Part shown: piece after piece, positions 1 to 12,979 of the stretch
Position numbering within the stretch: position 1 is the first letter of the stretch
Layout of the letters: every line of letters starts with the position of its first letter
NCBI RefSeq assembly: GCF_018687715.1
Contig: NC_056758.1
Coordinates: 15,808,501-15,872,500 of the forward strand
Reading direction: 5' to 3'
Source: Carya illinoinensis
Taxonomy: Eukaryota; Streptophyta; Magnoliopsida; Fagales; Juglandaceae
DNA length: 64,000 nucleotides
Notes under the pieces: generated by a model
Told to the model about the DNA's origin: nothing
The model's input: only the letters and a program-made list of their open reading frames with translations
Databases searched by the model: none
Made by a program: the position numbers and the translations under genes

Positions 1-1760
1 GATTGATCCCTTTAATGAACAAGTGAGTCTCCACATCAAATATAGGTAAGAATATCATATTTCTGCATGAACGACAAGGACACCGAATGCGATCACTTCC
101 CCGAGAATGGTTTCGTGCAAAGGTAAGGAAAGTGTTAACCCCATCTGCATATGCAGGTGATCGAAATCTATCGGTCAAGTTCATCCAGCTTTTGTCCATC
201 TAAAATTTGTGGAAAAAAAACAATATATTAATTATGAGGATAAGATGCATCAATTTAGCTATTGAGTGGAGAGGGGGTGAAGAATTGTAATAATGTGTAC
301 TGGTGACCAAAATGGTTTTGCTCAGTCGAAGCAACAGATAGTGGAGCTCAAGAGAAAATGGAGAAAACGATACTAACCGGGGTTGTCATCTATGCAGATC
401 GTTGTGGAATGATGAAGGTAGCGTTGAACAGATTATTATGTTTAAGCCAGGAGTATTGAAGTGCTGCAGAATATGTTATCATGTTAAACATAGTACCATA
501 TGTGATATTTGTTAGTATAGGGCAATCTAGTGCATATAAAGATGCTAACTAGATGGTCCACCTACACAATAGGTGGAACCATTTTGAAGGTCCTGGAATC
601 ATGTAGTTGGTAACATTAAATAGTATAATGAATTGCGCAGTACTCATATGAACCGCAGTTATAAACAACGACGTTTGGGGAGTAAGATATGGTCGTGGGA
701 AGGAAGGACGTGTCTCTCGATGTGGATGCTTGTTTAATGGCATGACGATTAAGGACTTTTGACCTCTCAAAATTTTTAATGAATCTGTTTTCATAGACAT
801 CAGACGAAGGTGTAGGAAGGGTTACCAAAGCGTAAAGTTCAATAGAGGGGGGGGTTGTTCTCTATATTCATATGTACTCATCATTGAAACTTAAAAAAAC
901 AGCAATATGGTGATATATATACTTCAATTAAAATCGTTGCTATTGGACCTATAGCCCAACACGAGAATTTGCATTATGACCTGCTGAAATTACCTTGACA
1001 TCTAAGTTTACATGTATATACTCTAAATCGAACTTCACTTAATGAAATTCTCATCACAACACAAATTTCTGAAATGGTTAGAATGAGAATGAAATACTCA
1101 TTATAACCATAAACCAATAAGGGAAAGTCTATGCATAAACCTATGCTTGAAAGCCAACCAAACTGAAATTGACATGATGCAAACTATGAAACATTAACAC
1201 ATTTTACAAGCATAAGCTTTACATTATTTCTGGCAATGTATTAACTTGAATATTACCACAAAAACCAGCAAACATTATCAATATTCGATCAATGCGACAT
1301 TAAGTCATCATAGCATTATGTGTACCCCTTGGGTATATAAAACTTAGTAATACAAAGTATGGCCAAAACAACATCTCTAAATATTTTTTTCTAGGAATCG
1401 TGGCCAAACATATATTTTAAAACTAAGTCTTTACTTAAAAGTAGCATATATATGTAAAGGAAGCCATGCTACAACAACTACGTTTGGCCAAGACGAGCAA
1501 AGCACAATTGAATCACACAAATGCGATTTGTTACTCAAAGATAAACAACATATGAATATCATAAAAATAGTTGTAATAGCTTTATGTATAAAGTAATTAC
1601 CTCAAAAGGGCCCACGCTACCAAGATAATAACAAGACGCTTGCACAGAAATTCTGAAATCTTGGTCTTCTCAAATCACAAATTTGCCTAATTATGCATCA
1701 ACATTATCATTTGTTTATTACATTGATAAATGTAAGAAATAATCAAAAAAGAAAGAAAAT
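1..1760. other. Intergenic, no gene seen
   Basis: AT-rich sequence without a convincing coding region. The only coding-like trace is about 27 bases near 263-289 that resemble the end of the BiP exon at 5731-5758 (the SGEGG-encoding stretch). No transposon termini were recognised. Confidence 0.5.
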
Positions 1761-1769
1761 GCCATGATA

Positions 1770-2050
1770 TATTTCAAACCCTCAAACTCTTCAGCTAATG
1801 TTCATTTCTAAGTATTTAGAGCACCATAACACCCACAAATCCAAAAAGAAGCTCCTATCTTATTTATAGAGTATGGGAAAATTCACTTTTTTGGCACAAA
1901 CTTGGGGCTTTCCACATGCAAGTAAAGAGACACTTATTTGGTTCGCCCATGCAAACATATAAGGATTAGGAAATTACATACATTTAGTTCGAAAAACAGG
2001 ACCATAAATCACCAGGCATAAGATGGAGAAAGGAACATTCTTTAATTAAT
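1770..2050. repeat. Diverged segmental duplicate, copy A (partner 8020-8300)
   Basis: The segment shares ordered blocks with 8020-8300. An identical 19-mer ctcaaactcttcagctaat occurs at 1781 and 8037. Both copies then have a tatttagagca block, a tagagtatgg block and an acaggacca block, and end with agatggagaaaggaacattc at 2021 and 8275. The order and spacing are kept over about 260 bp, so this is a real duplication and not chance. The two copies bracket the BiP pseudogene. I do not know whether the repeat is a transposon or part of a larger duplication. Confidence 0.6.
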
Positions 2051-2059
2051 TGTCAAAAG

Positions 2060-3980
2060 AAATATAATGCAAGTGATATTGCATTTTATATTCTTTTCTA
2101 GCAATTACCATGCATCTTTTGATGATATGTCTTGTGTGCCTATGTATAAATTTCCCTACATGTTCCTATGTCAGAAATCGTTGGAATTGGTGATATCAAT
2201 TAAGTTAATATTTTTTCAGTCTGCACAATACTCACATTTTACAAATGGCCTTAATAAGCTATTGCAAATGCAAAATGTACACAACAAAAATATAATCGAT
2301 AGAAAAGACCCGATTTATTATAGTGATAATGGAAATGTATGGATCACAAACTCTGCAGATGTGTACCCAAAAAACTAACATAAGTGCATAGGAAAGCAAG
2401 GATAATGAGTTTGAAAGTGGTACAAGTAGAATGAGGAATTTCTTTTTCAACTTCAAAATAGGTGTCTCTCTTGTATGCATATTTAAAAGGTACCAAAAAG
2501 GGCCACATACATTTTCGAAAAACCTGTAATCAGAAAAAACTTCATGGCTACATGAAGGTAGTTAAGCATGCTAATACCCAGAAAAATAAACCACCATGTA
2601 CACAACATAAACAAAAAATGAAACCGAGCACCACAACATATACAAAGACAACCATGTCCGCAAGATCTATTCCTTTAAAAGAACACAACTTAGAGCACCA
2701 CATACACAAAAGGTAAATATACAAAAAGAAAACCCAGTTACAACTTAGCTAGAACTCAATAATGGTTGTAACCTCTAGTTGGTCTCTTTAGATACATTTT
2801 TGTTGGCTAGGCAGGCATGCACATGATTGATCAACTCCAAGGACATCACCAACTAGATTTTTAATGTAGCCCTCGTGTCATCCATGTGGAAATAGAGATA
2901 CAAAAAATGTACCTTTCAGGAAGTCCTTCAGGAAGATGTTAATTTGCCCATATCATTTGTCAAGAGATTAATCAATATGCTCGGTAAACTCAGCTTCAGC
3001 AAAGGTGGAAGGAGAACATGAACTTACATCCAGCTGACCTTCACTTATGGCTAATGATAGTCCAACACTCTGTTAAAAAAGGAACCTCTTTCAGCCAGTG
3101 AAAGGTTTATTCATAATGAAATCGCAAACTCATTGAAATGTGTATAAACGACATGTTGAGCAATATTTATTCCTACAAAGCATCATATTAGAAGCAATGA
3201 AAAGAGAGTTATTAACATAAAATGCAGTCCCTCAAGTTGTAGAGATAAGATAAATGCAAACTAAGGGGCTAGAACTTAAGAGTATACATTCAAAGCTATT
3301 GGCTTGTCAAACTTTCTACACTAGCTTGACAAGCCAATAAGTTAGTTGTATACCTGTTTCAAAAACCTCCCTCCTTCAACTATAATCCCAACTACACAAG
3401 CAATGAACTAGTGTTTAGAAAAATTAGGAATAAGCATGATTTGTGGGAAGACATAGCATAAACAGAGGAAGAGATAGTTCATGATAAACCAAGGATTTCT
3501 ATTGAAATCCTTAGTTGTTTACTTAGTTATTAGCATATATAGAAGGTAAAACAATTCATACTGATATCTAACTCATCTAACACATAAATGGAGGCCTAAA
3601 CATATTCAAAAAGTGATTCACATAGAGCATACTACTATTGTTAAAACTATAGCAGAATAACAACTTGATAAGATTGTCGGCATGGAACAAAACAGGGCAG
3701 AAAAACAAGTCATAATCTCAAGCAGACTCTAGCACGAATATTGCATGTTTCAATCATCAACCACATAGTTACACACCCAACTAAACAAGTATTAGGGGGA
3801 AAATGTAAGGATAGATGAAGTTGACAGAAACCATGACAGAATCTGATGCAGAAAAATTCTTAACTTGGAAGTGTGTTTGCTGCTATCTTTTTAGGTGCGA
3901 AACGTGAGGTAAGAGAGGGAAAAAGGATGGAGTTATTCATCTAAACTGAACTTAGTCAAGTTACAAATGAAAGGTTAAGC
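2060..3980. other. Intergenic, no gene seen
   Basis: AT-rich spacer upstream of the BiP pseudogene. Short open frames here (for example 2067-2378 and 2462-2716) have low-complexity composition and no recognisable domain. A perfect 13-bp inverted repeat lies at 3298-3338. No BiP first exon with the usual phosphate-binding loop is visible. Confidence 0.5.
3298..3338. repeat. Perfect 13-bp inverted repeat (hairpin)
   Basis: Arm attggcttgtcaa at 3298-3310 is the exact reverse complement of ttgacaagccaat at 3326-3338, with a 15-base loop. It is not followed by a T-run, and plants do not use such terminators. It may be a remnant of a small inverted-repeat element. Confidence 0.5.
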
Positions 3981-4575
3981 CAAAGTTCCAGCCTTGCAAA
4001 TACAATTAAAACTCATATTTGGTGTTTACAAGAACGGTCATGTTGAAATCATAGCGAATGACCAAGGAAACCGTATCACCCCTTCATGGGTTGCTTTTAC
4101 TGACAGTGAGAGACTGATCGGTGAGGCTGCAAAGAACCAGGCAGCCGTCAAAGCTGAAAGGACCATTTTTGACGTCAAGAGTCTTATCGGAAGAAAGTAT
4201 TTCATCCTTCTCAACTTGTTGATTTGCGATTATATATCCATTTGTTTGGAAATGGTAGTGACAGGCTTTTCTATAAACACACAGATTTGAAGACAAGGAG
4301 GTTCAGAGAGACATGAAGCTTGTGCCATACAAGATTGTGAACAAGGATGGAAAGCCTTACATTCAAGTGAAGATTAAGGATGGTGAGACCAAGGTTTTCA
4401 GCCTTGAGGAGATCAGTGCCATGATTCTGACTAAGATGAAGGAAACGGCTGAAGCATTCCTTGGGAAGAAAATCAAGGATGCTGTTGTGAGAGTTCCTGG
4501 TGAGTAAAGAAACAAAAAACTGTGTACCTAATACTTTTAATCGATTGATATAGATTAATTGTGGATCTTTCTTAA

Positions 4576-4875
<300 letters not shown>

Positions 4876-5306
4876 TAGACCATATATTCTTAGCCACTGT
4901 TTTATTGGTTGTTAAGATATCTGTAAGAGAAGACATGGAGAGAAAAAGAGCAGTATATTATATATGTTCTTGGATGCCTATATTAAATTTTGATTAAGAC
5001 TTGTATTTTCCAGAATATCTATGATTAATTAGGGTGATTTGACTACTTTGAATGCAACAAACCCTAGAGGGTTTCAGATTGTGTACGAAACACTGTTTAG
5101 TGGTTCAGTATGTTTTATTTATCATAAGAAAGGCAGATATAAGAGTATTATGTAGGCAGCTAGAAATGCCAAGTATCTGTTTTTTATGAGACATAAGTGT
5201 TTGTATTAAGCTCCCCTTTAAGTTAAAATTTCCTGCTCTAAGGAAGGTCAATTTCCTTGCAGGTGAGGATTTTAATCATAGAAGTATGGACTATTTCATC
5301 AACTTG

Positions 5307-5334
<28 letters not shown>
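5307..5334. repeat. (AT)n microsatellite inside a pseudogene exon
   Basis: A run of alternating AT follows codons for DYFIN and precedes codons for GKDIS. In intact HSP70/BiP genes a short lysine-rich linker lies here. The microsatellite therefore replaces coding sequence and is one of the inactivating lesions. Confidence 0.8.
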
Positions 5335-5339
<5 letters not shown>

Positions 5340-6026
5340 GCAAGGACATCAGCAAGGAAAACAGAGCTCTTGGGAAGCTGAGGAGGGAAAGTGAGCGCGC
5401 CAAGAGAGCTCTTAGCAGCGAACACCAAGTCCGTGTCGAGATTGAATCACTTTGTGATGGTGTTGACTTCTCTGAACCACTGACCCGAGCTAGATTTGAG
5501 GAGCTGAATTAAAGATTTGGTTAGAAAGACCATGGGATGTCTTACGAAGGCTATGGAAGATGTAGGTTTGGAGAAGCTGCAAATTGATGAAATTGTGCTT
5601 GTTGGTGGAAGCACTAGGAATCCAAAGGTTCAACAGCTTCTTAAGGACATAAAAATCTAGAAACTCACCGAACAAAGCTGTGAACCCAGATGAGGCAGTT
5701 GCTTATGGTGCAGCTGTACAAGGAAGCATATTGAGTGGAGAGGGTGGTGAAGAAACTAAAGGTACTACTTTTCTTTTCATATTATATGTTTGCAATTATC
5801 TTATCCATGAGATGGTGCTACCAAAATGTAGACAACTATATGGGCAGCACTGACAATGTGCCTTGTGGGATTCTTGATGCTATTATCGCATTTTCTGTTA
5901 CGTGGCTCCACTAACCATTGGGATTGACACTGTTGGTGGAGTGATGTTGAAATTGATCCCAAGAGACACTGTTATCCCAAGTGGTGAAATCACAGGTTTT
6001 CACCACTTACCAGGATCAGCAGACTA

Positions 6027-6052
6027 CCGGTACCATTCAGGTATGGTACCGG
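6027..6052. repeat. Perfect 10-bp inverted repeat spanning a pseudogene splice donor
   Basis: Arm ccggtaccat at 6027-6036 is the exact reverse complement of atggtaccgg at 6043-6052, with a 6-base loop tcaggt. The loop and second arm contain the inferred CAG|GTATGG donor of the BiP pseudogene at 6040/6041. Confidence 0.6.
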
Positions 6053-6259
6053 AAATGTTGTTTATTTTTCTTCCAGCATGGACAAATTTTTTCCTAGTTG
6101 TGTGTTAGCTGGAATTGAACTGTTAAGTCTAAAAGTTGGATGCATCTAAATAGATACCAGGTCTTTGAAGGTGAAAGGAGTCTTATAAACGATTGCATAT
6201 TAAGTCTCGGGAAATTTGATCTAAATAGAGCAGAATTCCTCCAGGACCAAAATGGTTTG

Positions 6260-8020
6260 CTATCTGACATGCAGAAAATGTTTATCAATAGGGTTGGCTC
6301 AACCAGTAATTAGTGCATTTTGGAACTCTATTACCTTCCCTTCTTACTTAATAGGTGATGCGACGGTAAGGGTGATAGAGCAATTCACAAAATGGGCTGA
6401 CATTCATGTTAGCTGCAACATACAAAGCCATGGTACCATGGTAGCATATTACATCTCTGATGCTTAGAACCCCAAATAGCATATTGGATTCAGCTAAAGT
6501 GGACATAACAAATGTTAGCTGACATCCAAATGGCCACACACAAATGACTGTCAGAAAATAGTTTAAGCTTCTCTAAATACATAAGTGTTACTCAGGAATT
6601 TCTCTAGAAAGAAAAGTTTGAAACCCAAAAACCAGGAGCCGTTGCTGTCTTTAGAGTGCATAGATGTGGGTTAGGCTTAAAATCTATGATGTTTGTAACA
6701 TAAGAACCCCACAAAGCTTGGATTCAGCTAGAGTGGCTAGCAAATTTAAGTGACCCAGAAAATATAATGAATGTAGTTTACAAATTGCAACTAGAACATT
6801 TCTTCAAAGTATAACAGCAAATAATAAAACAATCATATATTTGTTTTCAAAACAGTCTCTATTCAATGTGAGCAAAACCATCATGTAAAATCCCCATTTA
6901 TTCCTCTTTTAAGTTGTGTTTATCTAAAAGCAGAACAACTAGAACATATCATCTAAATAGCAGCAATTAATCCCATTGCCTTTAGGTAGTTGATCGGAAG
7001 ACAGGGGCTCATGGAAGAGTTAATTGATGGAAAGATTGTTTTGGGAGATATGGGAGAGGGGACAATCTGAGTAAAGCCATATTTATATGATCTATGCAAA
7101 CACACAGAAAATTGGTAATGTTTATATTCCTACACAGAGTTTACTTAACAGAAACCAAACAAGAAACCATCAGAAAAAACCTCTTACAATACAAACATTG
7201 AATTACAACACAGAGCATAAAACCAAACTTCACCAAGGGATATGGAAACAAATAACATATTAAGTCAGCTAGCTCGGTTTTAAGTATGCACAAGATGCAT
7301 GCCAACTCCTGTAATATTAATGGAGTATTAATAATTACATTTACTGATTAGGTACTTAGAAACAAACCAAAATATATTCTCACAACAAGAAATTAAGCTC
7401 TAACACATCAAGTGCATGCTTTTTGCTCTAAATTGAGGAGGTCTTCAATTTAGATCAAAAAGGAAAAAATTTGGACAACTGTAAAGCTTTTAACCTAAAC
7501 CAGAATTTGCAAAAGTTACCCCCTCACAATTCCGACAAGTCATAAAAGTTTGCTTGTTTTTTGAAGAGATTAGAAATGATAGTTGTTCACCCCAGCTACC
7601 CTATAATTAAAATGACTAAACAGATAATGAGTTTATACAATAATTAGTTTATCCCACAGAGAAGTTGTAATCATATATATTCAGAATAAATCTATAGCAC
7701 ACTGAATGTCAATATGAAAAGAGGTTAGGCCATAGCAAAAACATGCATCGCTGCAACTTAAACTATGTGTGCTGTCTTTATAACACATAAGTGGGCTAAG
7801 ATTTGCGAAATTTGAGGTGTGATAATCAAAGGTTCTAGGCTTTATGAGGCAATATAATAATTTTGACTATTACACTCTAACCTGAACAGTTTTTGGTGCA
7901 ATTAATTAGGAAAGCCATAATCAGGCCTATATGGTAAAAGTGCATATAATATCATGCACTTAAACTTCTGTATTGATTGAAAGAGATGCCCATAGTGGGG
8001 GCAGAAGGATACATGTTATT
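6260..8020. other. Intergenic, no gene seen
   Basis: AT-rich spacer. A local duplication is visible: a block starting agaacccca with ggattcagctaaagtgg at about 6467-6503 is repeated, diverged, at about 6702-6736 (ggattcagctagagtgg). Nothing else was recognised. Confidence 0.45.
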
Positions 8021-8300
8021 CTAGTTTAAAACATCACTCAAACTCTTCAGCTAATAATTATTTATAAGTATTTAGAGCAGCCTAACACCCAGACCACAAT
8101 CAAGTTGCAAATATCTTCTATAGTTAGAGTATGGCAGTTTGATCAACACTACACGAGGTTGGGGGTTTCTACAATTTATTAATTTCAGCATTTATTTTCT
8201 TGGCCCTTCTATATTTTAAATAAGTTAATTACATAAATAAGTTGGCAAAACAGGACCAACTCCCACCAGTCATGAGATGGAGAAAGGAACATTCTGCAGC
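8020..8300. repeat. Diverged segmental duplicate, copy B (partner 1770-2050)
   Basis: This copy is described with its partner at 1770-2050: the same ordered blocks at an offset of about 6255 bp. It lies downstream of the BiP pseudogene and about 100 bp left of the CACTA-like element. Confidence 0.6.
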
Positions 8301-8406
8301 ATAAATGGCACAACTTGCAAATGTGGTTATTTTTCTTTTTAGCATTTCAGTTCAAAAATCTGATGTTAAAAATATAATGTATCAAAATCGGTGGATAATT
8401 TTCTAG

Positions 8407-9500
8407 CCTACAATACTGGGAAAAAATGACGCTGGAAACCCAGCCACAAATAAAAATTGTTCCAAACGCATTTTCTGGGTATTTAGTCAAAATCGTTGCT
8501 TCTGGTTCAGAAATATAGGAGTTCTATTTGCTTAATGCCACTGGAAATCTAATGCACACACCCTTTCCTCCAAACACAACAGGCAGCTACACAACCAGTA
8601 TACCTAAAACACACGCACATGCACATCAGTTTCCCATCACTTAGCAAAAAATACAAGTGTACATCTGAAAAAGGACAACGTTTGTAATGCAACCTACTCG
8701 TAAAGGGGTTTCATAGATTCACAAGAAATAGGAGATACCTTAGGCCTCGTTTGATCATTCTGGAAAACAGAGGACTAGGCACTTCGGACTAGAAATGGAG
8801 GCACGGAATCGTCTATTCCAGCGAAGGTGGAAACGTAGTCATTCAGCTTCCCAAACGGAGACGCCAATTGCCAAATAAAATGGAAGGACGTGTGCACGAA
8901 ACTAGGGTTTGATCGTTGGGATTTCAAAATCTTCTTTGAAAAATCTGAACGAATACAGCGCTGAAAATGGAATGAAAGCTTAATGGGAGAAATTGTTGGA
9001 AAGTGGCTAGAGGTGGAGGAGCTCAAGCCACTCGAGAACGCAAGGAAACTAGGTTTTCGTTGGGGTGGATTGAGCTACGACGAAGCTTGATGGGAACGGG
9101 TTGAAGTTTTCTTAGGACTGTTGCAAATCGGTCGGAGTGAGCAAACGTGAGGGAAAAAAAACTTGGGGGGAAATATAAAAGTGAAATAAGGTGTTTGGCG
9201 CGGCAATGAGTTGTAGTAGCGAACATCTAAATTGCTGCAAAATCACATTTGCTAACTCGGATGGAAAATATCGTTACAATAACACTAAAAAGTGCTGCAA
9301 TTTTCGGCATTGAACAGGTTTTTTTTTCCAGCATTAATTTTCGTTGTAATAAGAGCTAAATCGCTGCAAATAGTCTTAAAAGAAAATGACTGTTTTACAA
9401 GTTTGCAGCATCCTAAAATCGCTGCTTTTAATATGCTACTGCAGCGATTTTAATTTCAACAAAAATAAAATCGCTGGAAAAGGTCCGATTTCTTGTAGTG
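8407..9500. mobile_element. CACTA-like (EnSpm) non-autonomous element; right end clear, left end uncertain
   Basis: The right end reads tcttgtagtg at 9491-9500, which on the minus strand is CACTACAAGA, the canonical plant CACTA terminus. The last 270 bp hold many variants of a short subterminal motif (atcgctgcaaa at 9360, and similar at 9231, 9291, 9417, 9440 and 9470, in both orientations), as in CACTA elements. The left end is tentative. A degenerate cctacaatactggg at 8407 is followed by related motifs (gacgctggaaac, aaaatcgttgcttctgg). Another candidate start is cactacacgagg at 8147. No 3-bp target duplication could be matched. Short minus-strand frames inside (8775-9226) have no recognised domain, and no transposase is visible. 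Confidence 0.5.
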
Positions 9501-11150
9501 AGGAGAGGACCCTAGACCTGTGATGTATAAGTGAATTGTACTACTGAATGCTTTTAGCTGTTTATATATATATATATATAATATCAATACATATTGAAGG
9601 AAATGCAAGGCATAATGAAAAGAATGGAAATTGGTCGAAATGCATATTTAACTGTTTGAGGTAAAATGTTTAAAAAGACTATCACAGTGAAAATGATACC
9701 ATGAGGTTAATAAGCATATTGCAATGCTGGAATGCACCACTACTGGTGCACCTAGAGCAAACGATGCTTCACATCCCAATTTACAGCCATTTTTTACAAC
9801 TATAAATATTTTTTTTTTTTTCAAATCTTTACATTTTCTATAAATGAAAATGATTTTTGGTTGATGTTTTAAGGGAAATACTCTAACTACAAAAGGATTA
9901 GATAAAAATAATTCCATAAATTGATGTGGTTTAATGTGATTCTTTAAATTATAAAGTTATTTTTATTATAAAGTAAATCTAACGGATCAGATAAAATCAC
10001 ATCAATTTATAAGATTGTTTATGTATAATTTTTTTTATGAATCTAACAATACTCTTCTCTTATCATAAAAAAAAATTAAAAGAAAAACAAATGAATAATA
10101 TTATTTTTATTGATGGTAGTCAAAATGAATGATATAATTTTTATTGATTCTCTCAAAAGATAAAAAATATCTATTGTACAGTTAATTCAAAAGAGAAATG
10201 CTTTATGTCCCGATTGTATGTCTCAATTATTATTATTTAATTATTCTTCTTAGGGACCGAGGTCGTGCTACACTGCTCTATTAGAAAATGAGTCTTCATT
10301 CCCCATGGTACGGTGTATTGGTTGGGAATTAAAGAGCCTGAAAATGTTGGCCAGATGCAAAACTTGTGCCTATTGGGAATCTGCTGGGAAGGCGGACTCT
10401 TTGCCGGGCTGTTTGTTGTTCCTTATAATGAGCATTTAAGTTGAATGCTGGGTAAATGCATGGACATGTTTCGCAAGGTAGTTGGCGTCATTCAATCTCA
10501 GACGGCTCATAAATACCTTCTTTTATGTTCGGTGGCTACACGCTTTCGAATTTTACTGAGATTTCATTTGGAAATTGGATAGATTGGAATGATCTAATAT
10601 TAGATTGGATATATATGATATTTATAATTTTTTTTAATTCAATATTTTTCATAATTTTTTTTAATTTTTTATAAATATATTTAAATTTATCTTAATATTT
10701 AAATATATTTAAATTTATTTGATGTGAGTTGTATAAAATTTATTTTATTATTTTAACTCAAATAATTAATTTTTTATTATTAAAAAGTTTGGTGATCTTG
10801 GAAGAGGATGAAGTCCAACGACTCCAAAGTCCAAACCCCACCCCATTTATGGTGGCCACATGCCTTCACATCTCAATCCGATTAAAAAGAATCACTCAAA
10901 AGGCAGAAGCTCAATAATGTTCACCTCTTGCGATTGTCAGAGTTGAAAGGGTCCAAGCTCCACAAAAATGGCAAATTGGAACTTGAACGTAGGAGGAAGA
11001 AGCCACGTAGTCATTTGGTCGATATTTGAGGTCGCTCCCAGTACGAACTTCGGCTCGCACTTTCTGCAGACTGCGTACCTACGAAACACCAATGTGTCAG
11101 TGAGATGACTTTATGTAGCTCTGAAATGAAAGTTATTGTCATTGTTTTTT
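9501..11150. other. Intergenic, AT-rich, no gene seen
   Basis: Long A/T runs, with several stretches resembling decayed MITE interiors (for example 9900-10160 and 10560-10760). Short open frames at 9648-9917 and 10729-10917 have no domain. A moderately GC-richer piece at 10240-10500 was not recognised. Confidence 0.45.
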
Positions 11151-11165
11151 TCCTTTTTTTTGTTT

Positions 11166-11400
11166 GTACTTTTATTTTTGGGAGGTGTTACTCTCACCCG
11201 CAGGGGGGCTCTGCCGGCTTTCCCGTTAATAGTTTTCTATTTTTTATTTGATTTTTTTATAAGTATTTTTAAAAAATAAAAATTCATAATATTATTAAAA
11301 AATACTTATTTAATTATTAAATAAAATAATAATAATAAAAGTTTCAAAAAAACTTTATGCGAGAGGCAACAACGAAAATAATATTATCTTCCTTTATTTT
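11166..11400. mobile_element. Possible MITE, one GC-rich end seen
   Basis: A GC-rich terminus-like stretch (ggtgttactctcacccgc, at about 11186) abuts an A/T-only interior to about 11345, then tatgcgagaggcaac. The layout resembles the MITE at 33784-33980, but inverted ends cannot be matched cleanly. Confidence 0.3.
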
Positions 11401-11471
11401 TTTTCTTTAAATAAATCAGATAAGAAAGTAATTAAGAGAGCTACATGTCTGTGAATGATTCTTACCATACC

Positions 11472-12660
11472 TAGGGGTGCACAAATAAGCTCTATAACCG
11501 ACCCGGCCGATTTAACCGATTCGAACCGATCAAAAAAACCCAAACCGTTTCAATTTTATTCGATAGTGGAAATGGCTGTACCCGTTTTTTATTTAAACGG
11601 AATTACCTGATACCCGTTTGGGTCATTTCTCTCGCTCTTAGCCTTTCCCTCATGTGAAATCTTCGTTCCTCTACCGTGCTTTGACGATGGTCCCATGGAG
11701 ACCGAAGAAGAAATTGCTATAGCCTACGAAGAAGTTTACGGCCCCGCGTACAGTTCTGATCATCATCATCGGCATGAACTCGGAGCCCAAATCTCAACTT
11801 TCCCAGCTCCTCAGCCCCGTCTGATATTAAATCCTCCATCTTAAGCAATACCCATATCCAGATTCTTTCAGATCCACCCACGCAGAAGGACGAGGTGGAG
11901 TAGGGAGTTACGTCTCTTTCAGATCTACCCACACAGAAGAAGACCCACTCAAATCTCTTCTCCTCTTTTAGATAGGCGTTTTGGACGGAGTCACTTACTG
12001 CTACCTACTTCTCGGCTCTAGCAAGCATACCACGAAAAGCATGGTTTTTGTGAACGATTCCCAGTAGCAGCTTTCAGTTCGATTTTAAGGTTCTCCTGTG
12101 TTATACAGAGTGAATTGATTAAAGCACTAGTGGCTCATCTGTCGCCTGGCACTGTTCACTGTGGATGCCAAAAAGTTTCAATAAAATTGGACACACTGAC
12201 TTCAAGTCCAATACTTCATATGCATGATGGAAATGGACTGAGGTGGAGTAGGTTACTTGGGACGAAATCGAACCGAAGCCTTTTGGAGAAGACGAAAACA
12301 AACACAACAACTCATTGCAACAACCCTTTTCAGAAACGCACGACTTCTTTTCAGAAATCCTCAGAAAATGCAATGAGGGGTTTTGAGTTTTCTTGAAGGT
12401 ACAGAGCTATATCTAGAACTTTCCTATTATATATGTGTTTGGTTGCTGAGAAACTATGGCATTAAAAGTCATCTTTTCTTCATCTTTTTTTTTTTTTTTT
12501 TGGCTAAAAAAAGATTAAATCGGAAAAGCCGAAAAAAAAAGGGGTCGGGTAATCGGGTAACGGAATGCGGTTCGAGAATACCAAATTCGGTAGTGGAAAT
12601 ATTTGGGTCGGGTCGGAACAATGATTATTCGATCCAGGTCGAGTCAGCTGAACAGTCCTA
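11472..12660. mobile_element. Non-autonomous hAT-like element with 8-bp target duplication
   Basis: The ends are taggggtgcaca (11472) and, read on the minus strand from 12660, taggactgttca. They agree at most of the first 12 positions, including the TAGG start and the TG. Flanking 8-mers are accatacc (11464-11471) and accacacc (12661-12668), differing at one base, which fits a hAT target duplication. Subterminal regions are rich in cgggtcgg and gaaccgat motifs on both sides. The interior has no transposase. It holds GC-richer, exon-like sequence, including a short plus-strand frame from 11695 starting [17 protein letters not shown], which I do not recognise. Confidence 0.6.
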
Positions 12661-12803
12661 ACCACACCATTGGAAGCATCTGATTTAACCATACAAAAAT
12701 GATAAAATAACAATTATTTCACAATCAATTGAAAACTATTAAGTAAAATACTAATTCTTTTAAAAACTTTAATTTGATGTATTTAATTTAAAAATAATAA
12801 TAT

Positions 12804-12975
12804 GAGAAATGATATTTATAATTGTGAAATACATAAGTGCCGTATAATTTTTTTTAAAAAAATAAACAAATACCATATTCCCATAGAAAAATAATTTTTT
12901 AATAATAAATTTTACTTTTTTTTTTAAATGATTATGTAATACTTGTAAACTCTATAACTATAAGTAACATTACTC
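12804..12975. mobile_element. MITE with about 45-bp inverted ends
   Basis: The left end starts gagaaatgatatttataa. The right end, on the minus strand, starts gagtaatgttacttatag. The arms match at roughly three quarters of positions over about 45 bases. The interior is A/T-rich and non-coding. The ends resemble those of the MITE at 50579-50751. Confidence 0.5.
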
Positions 12976-12979
12976 TTTT

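Noticed and set aside
2067..2716. Short plus-strand frames of 84-103 codons
   Set aside because: AT-rich, low-complexity, no start context, no homology that I recognise.
8775..9226. Two minus-strand frames starting MSSSTSS and MFATTT
   Set aside because: No domain, no splice partner and position inside the CACTA-like element; treated as cargo or chance.
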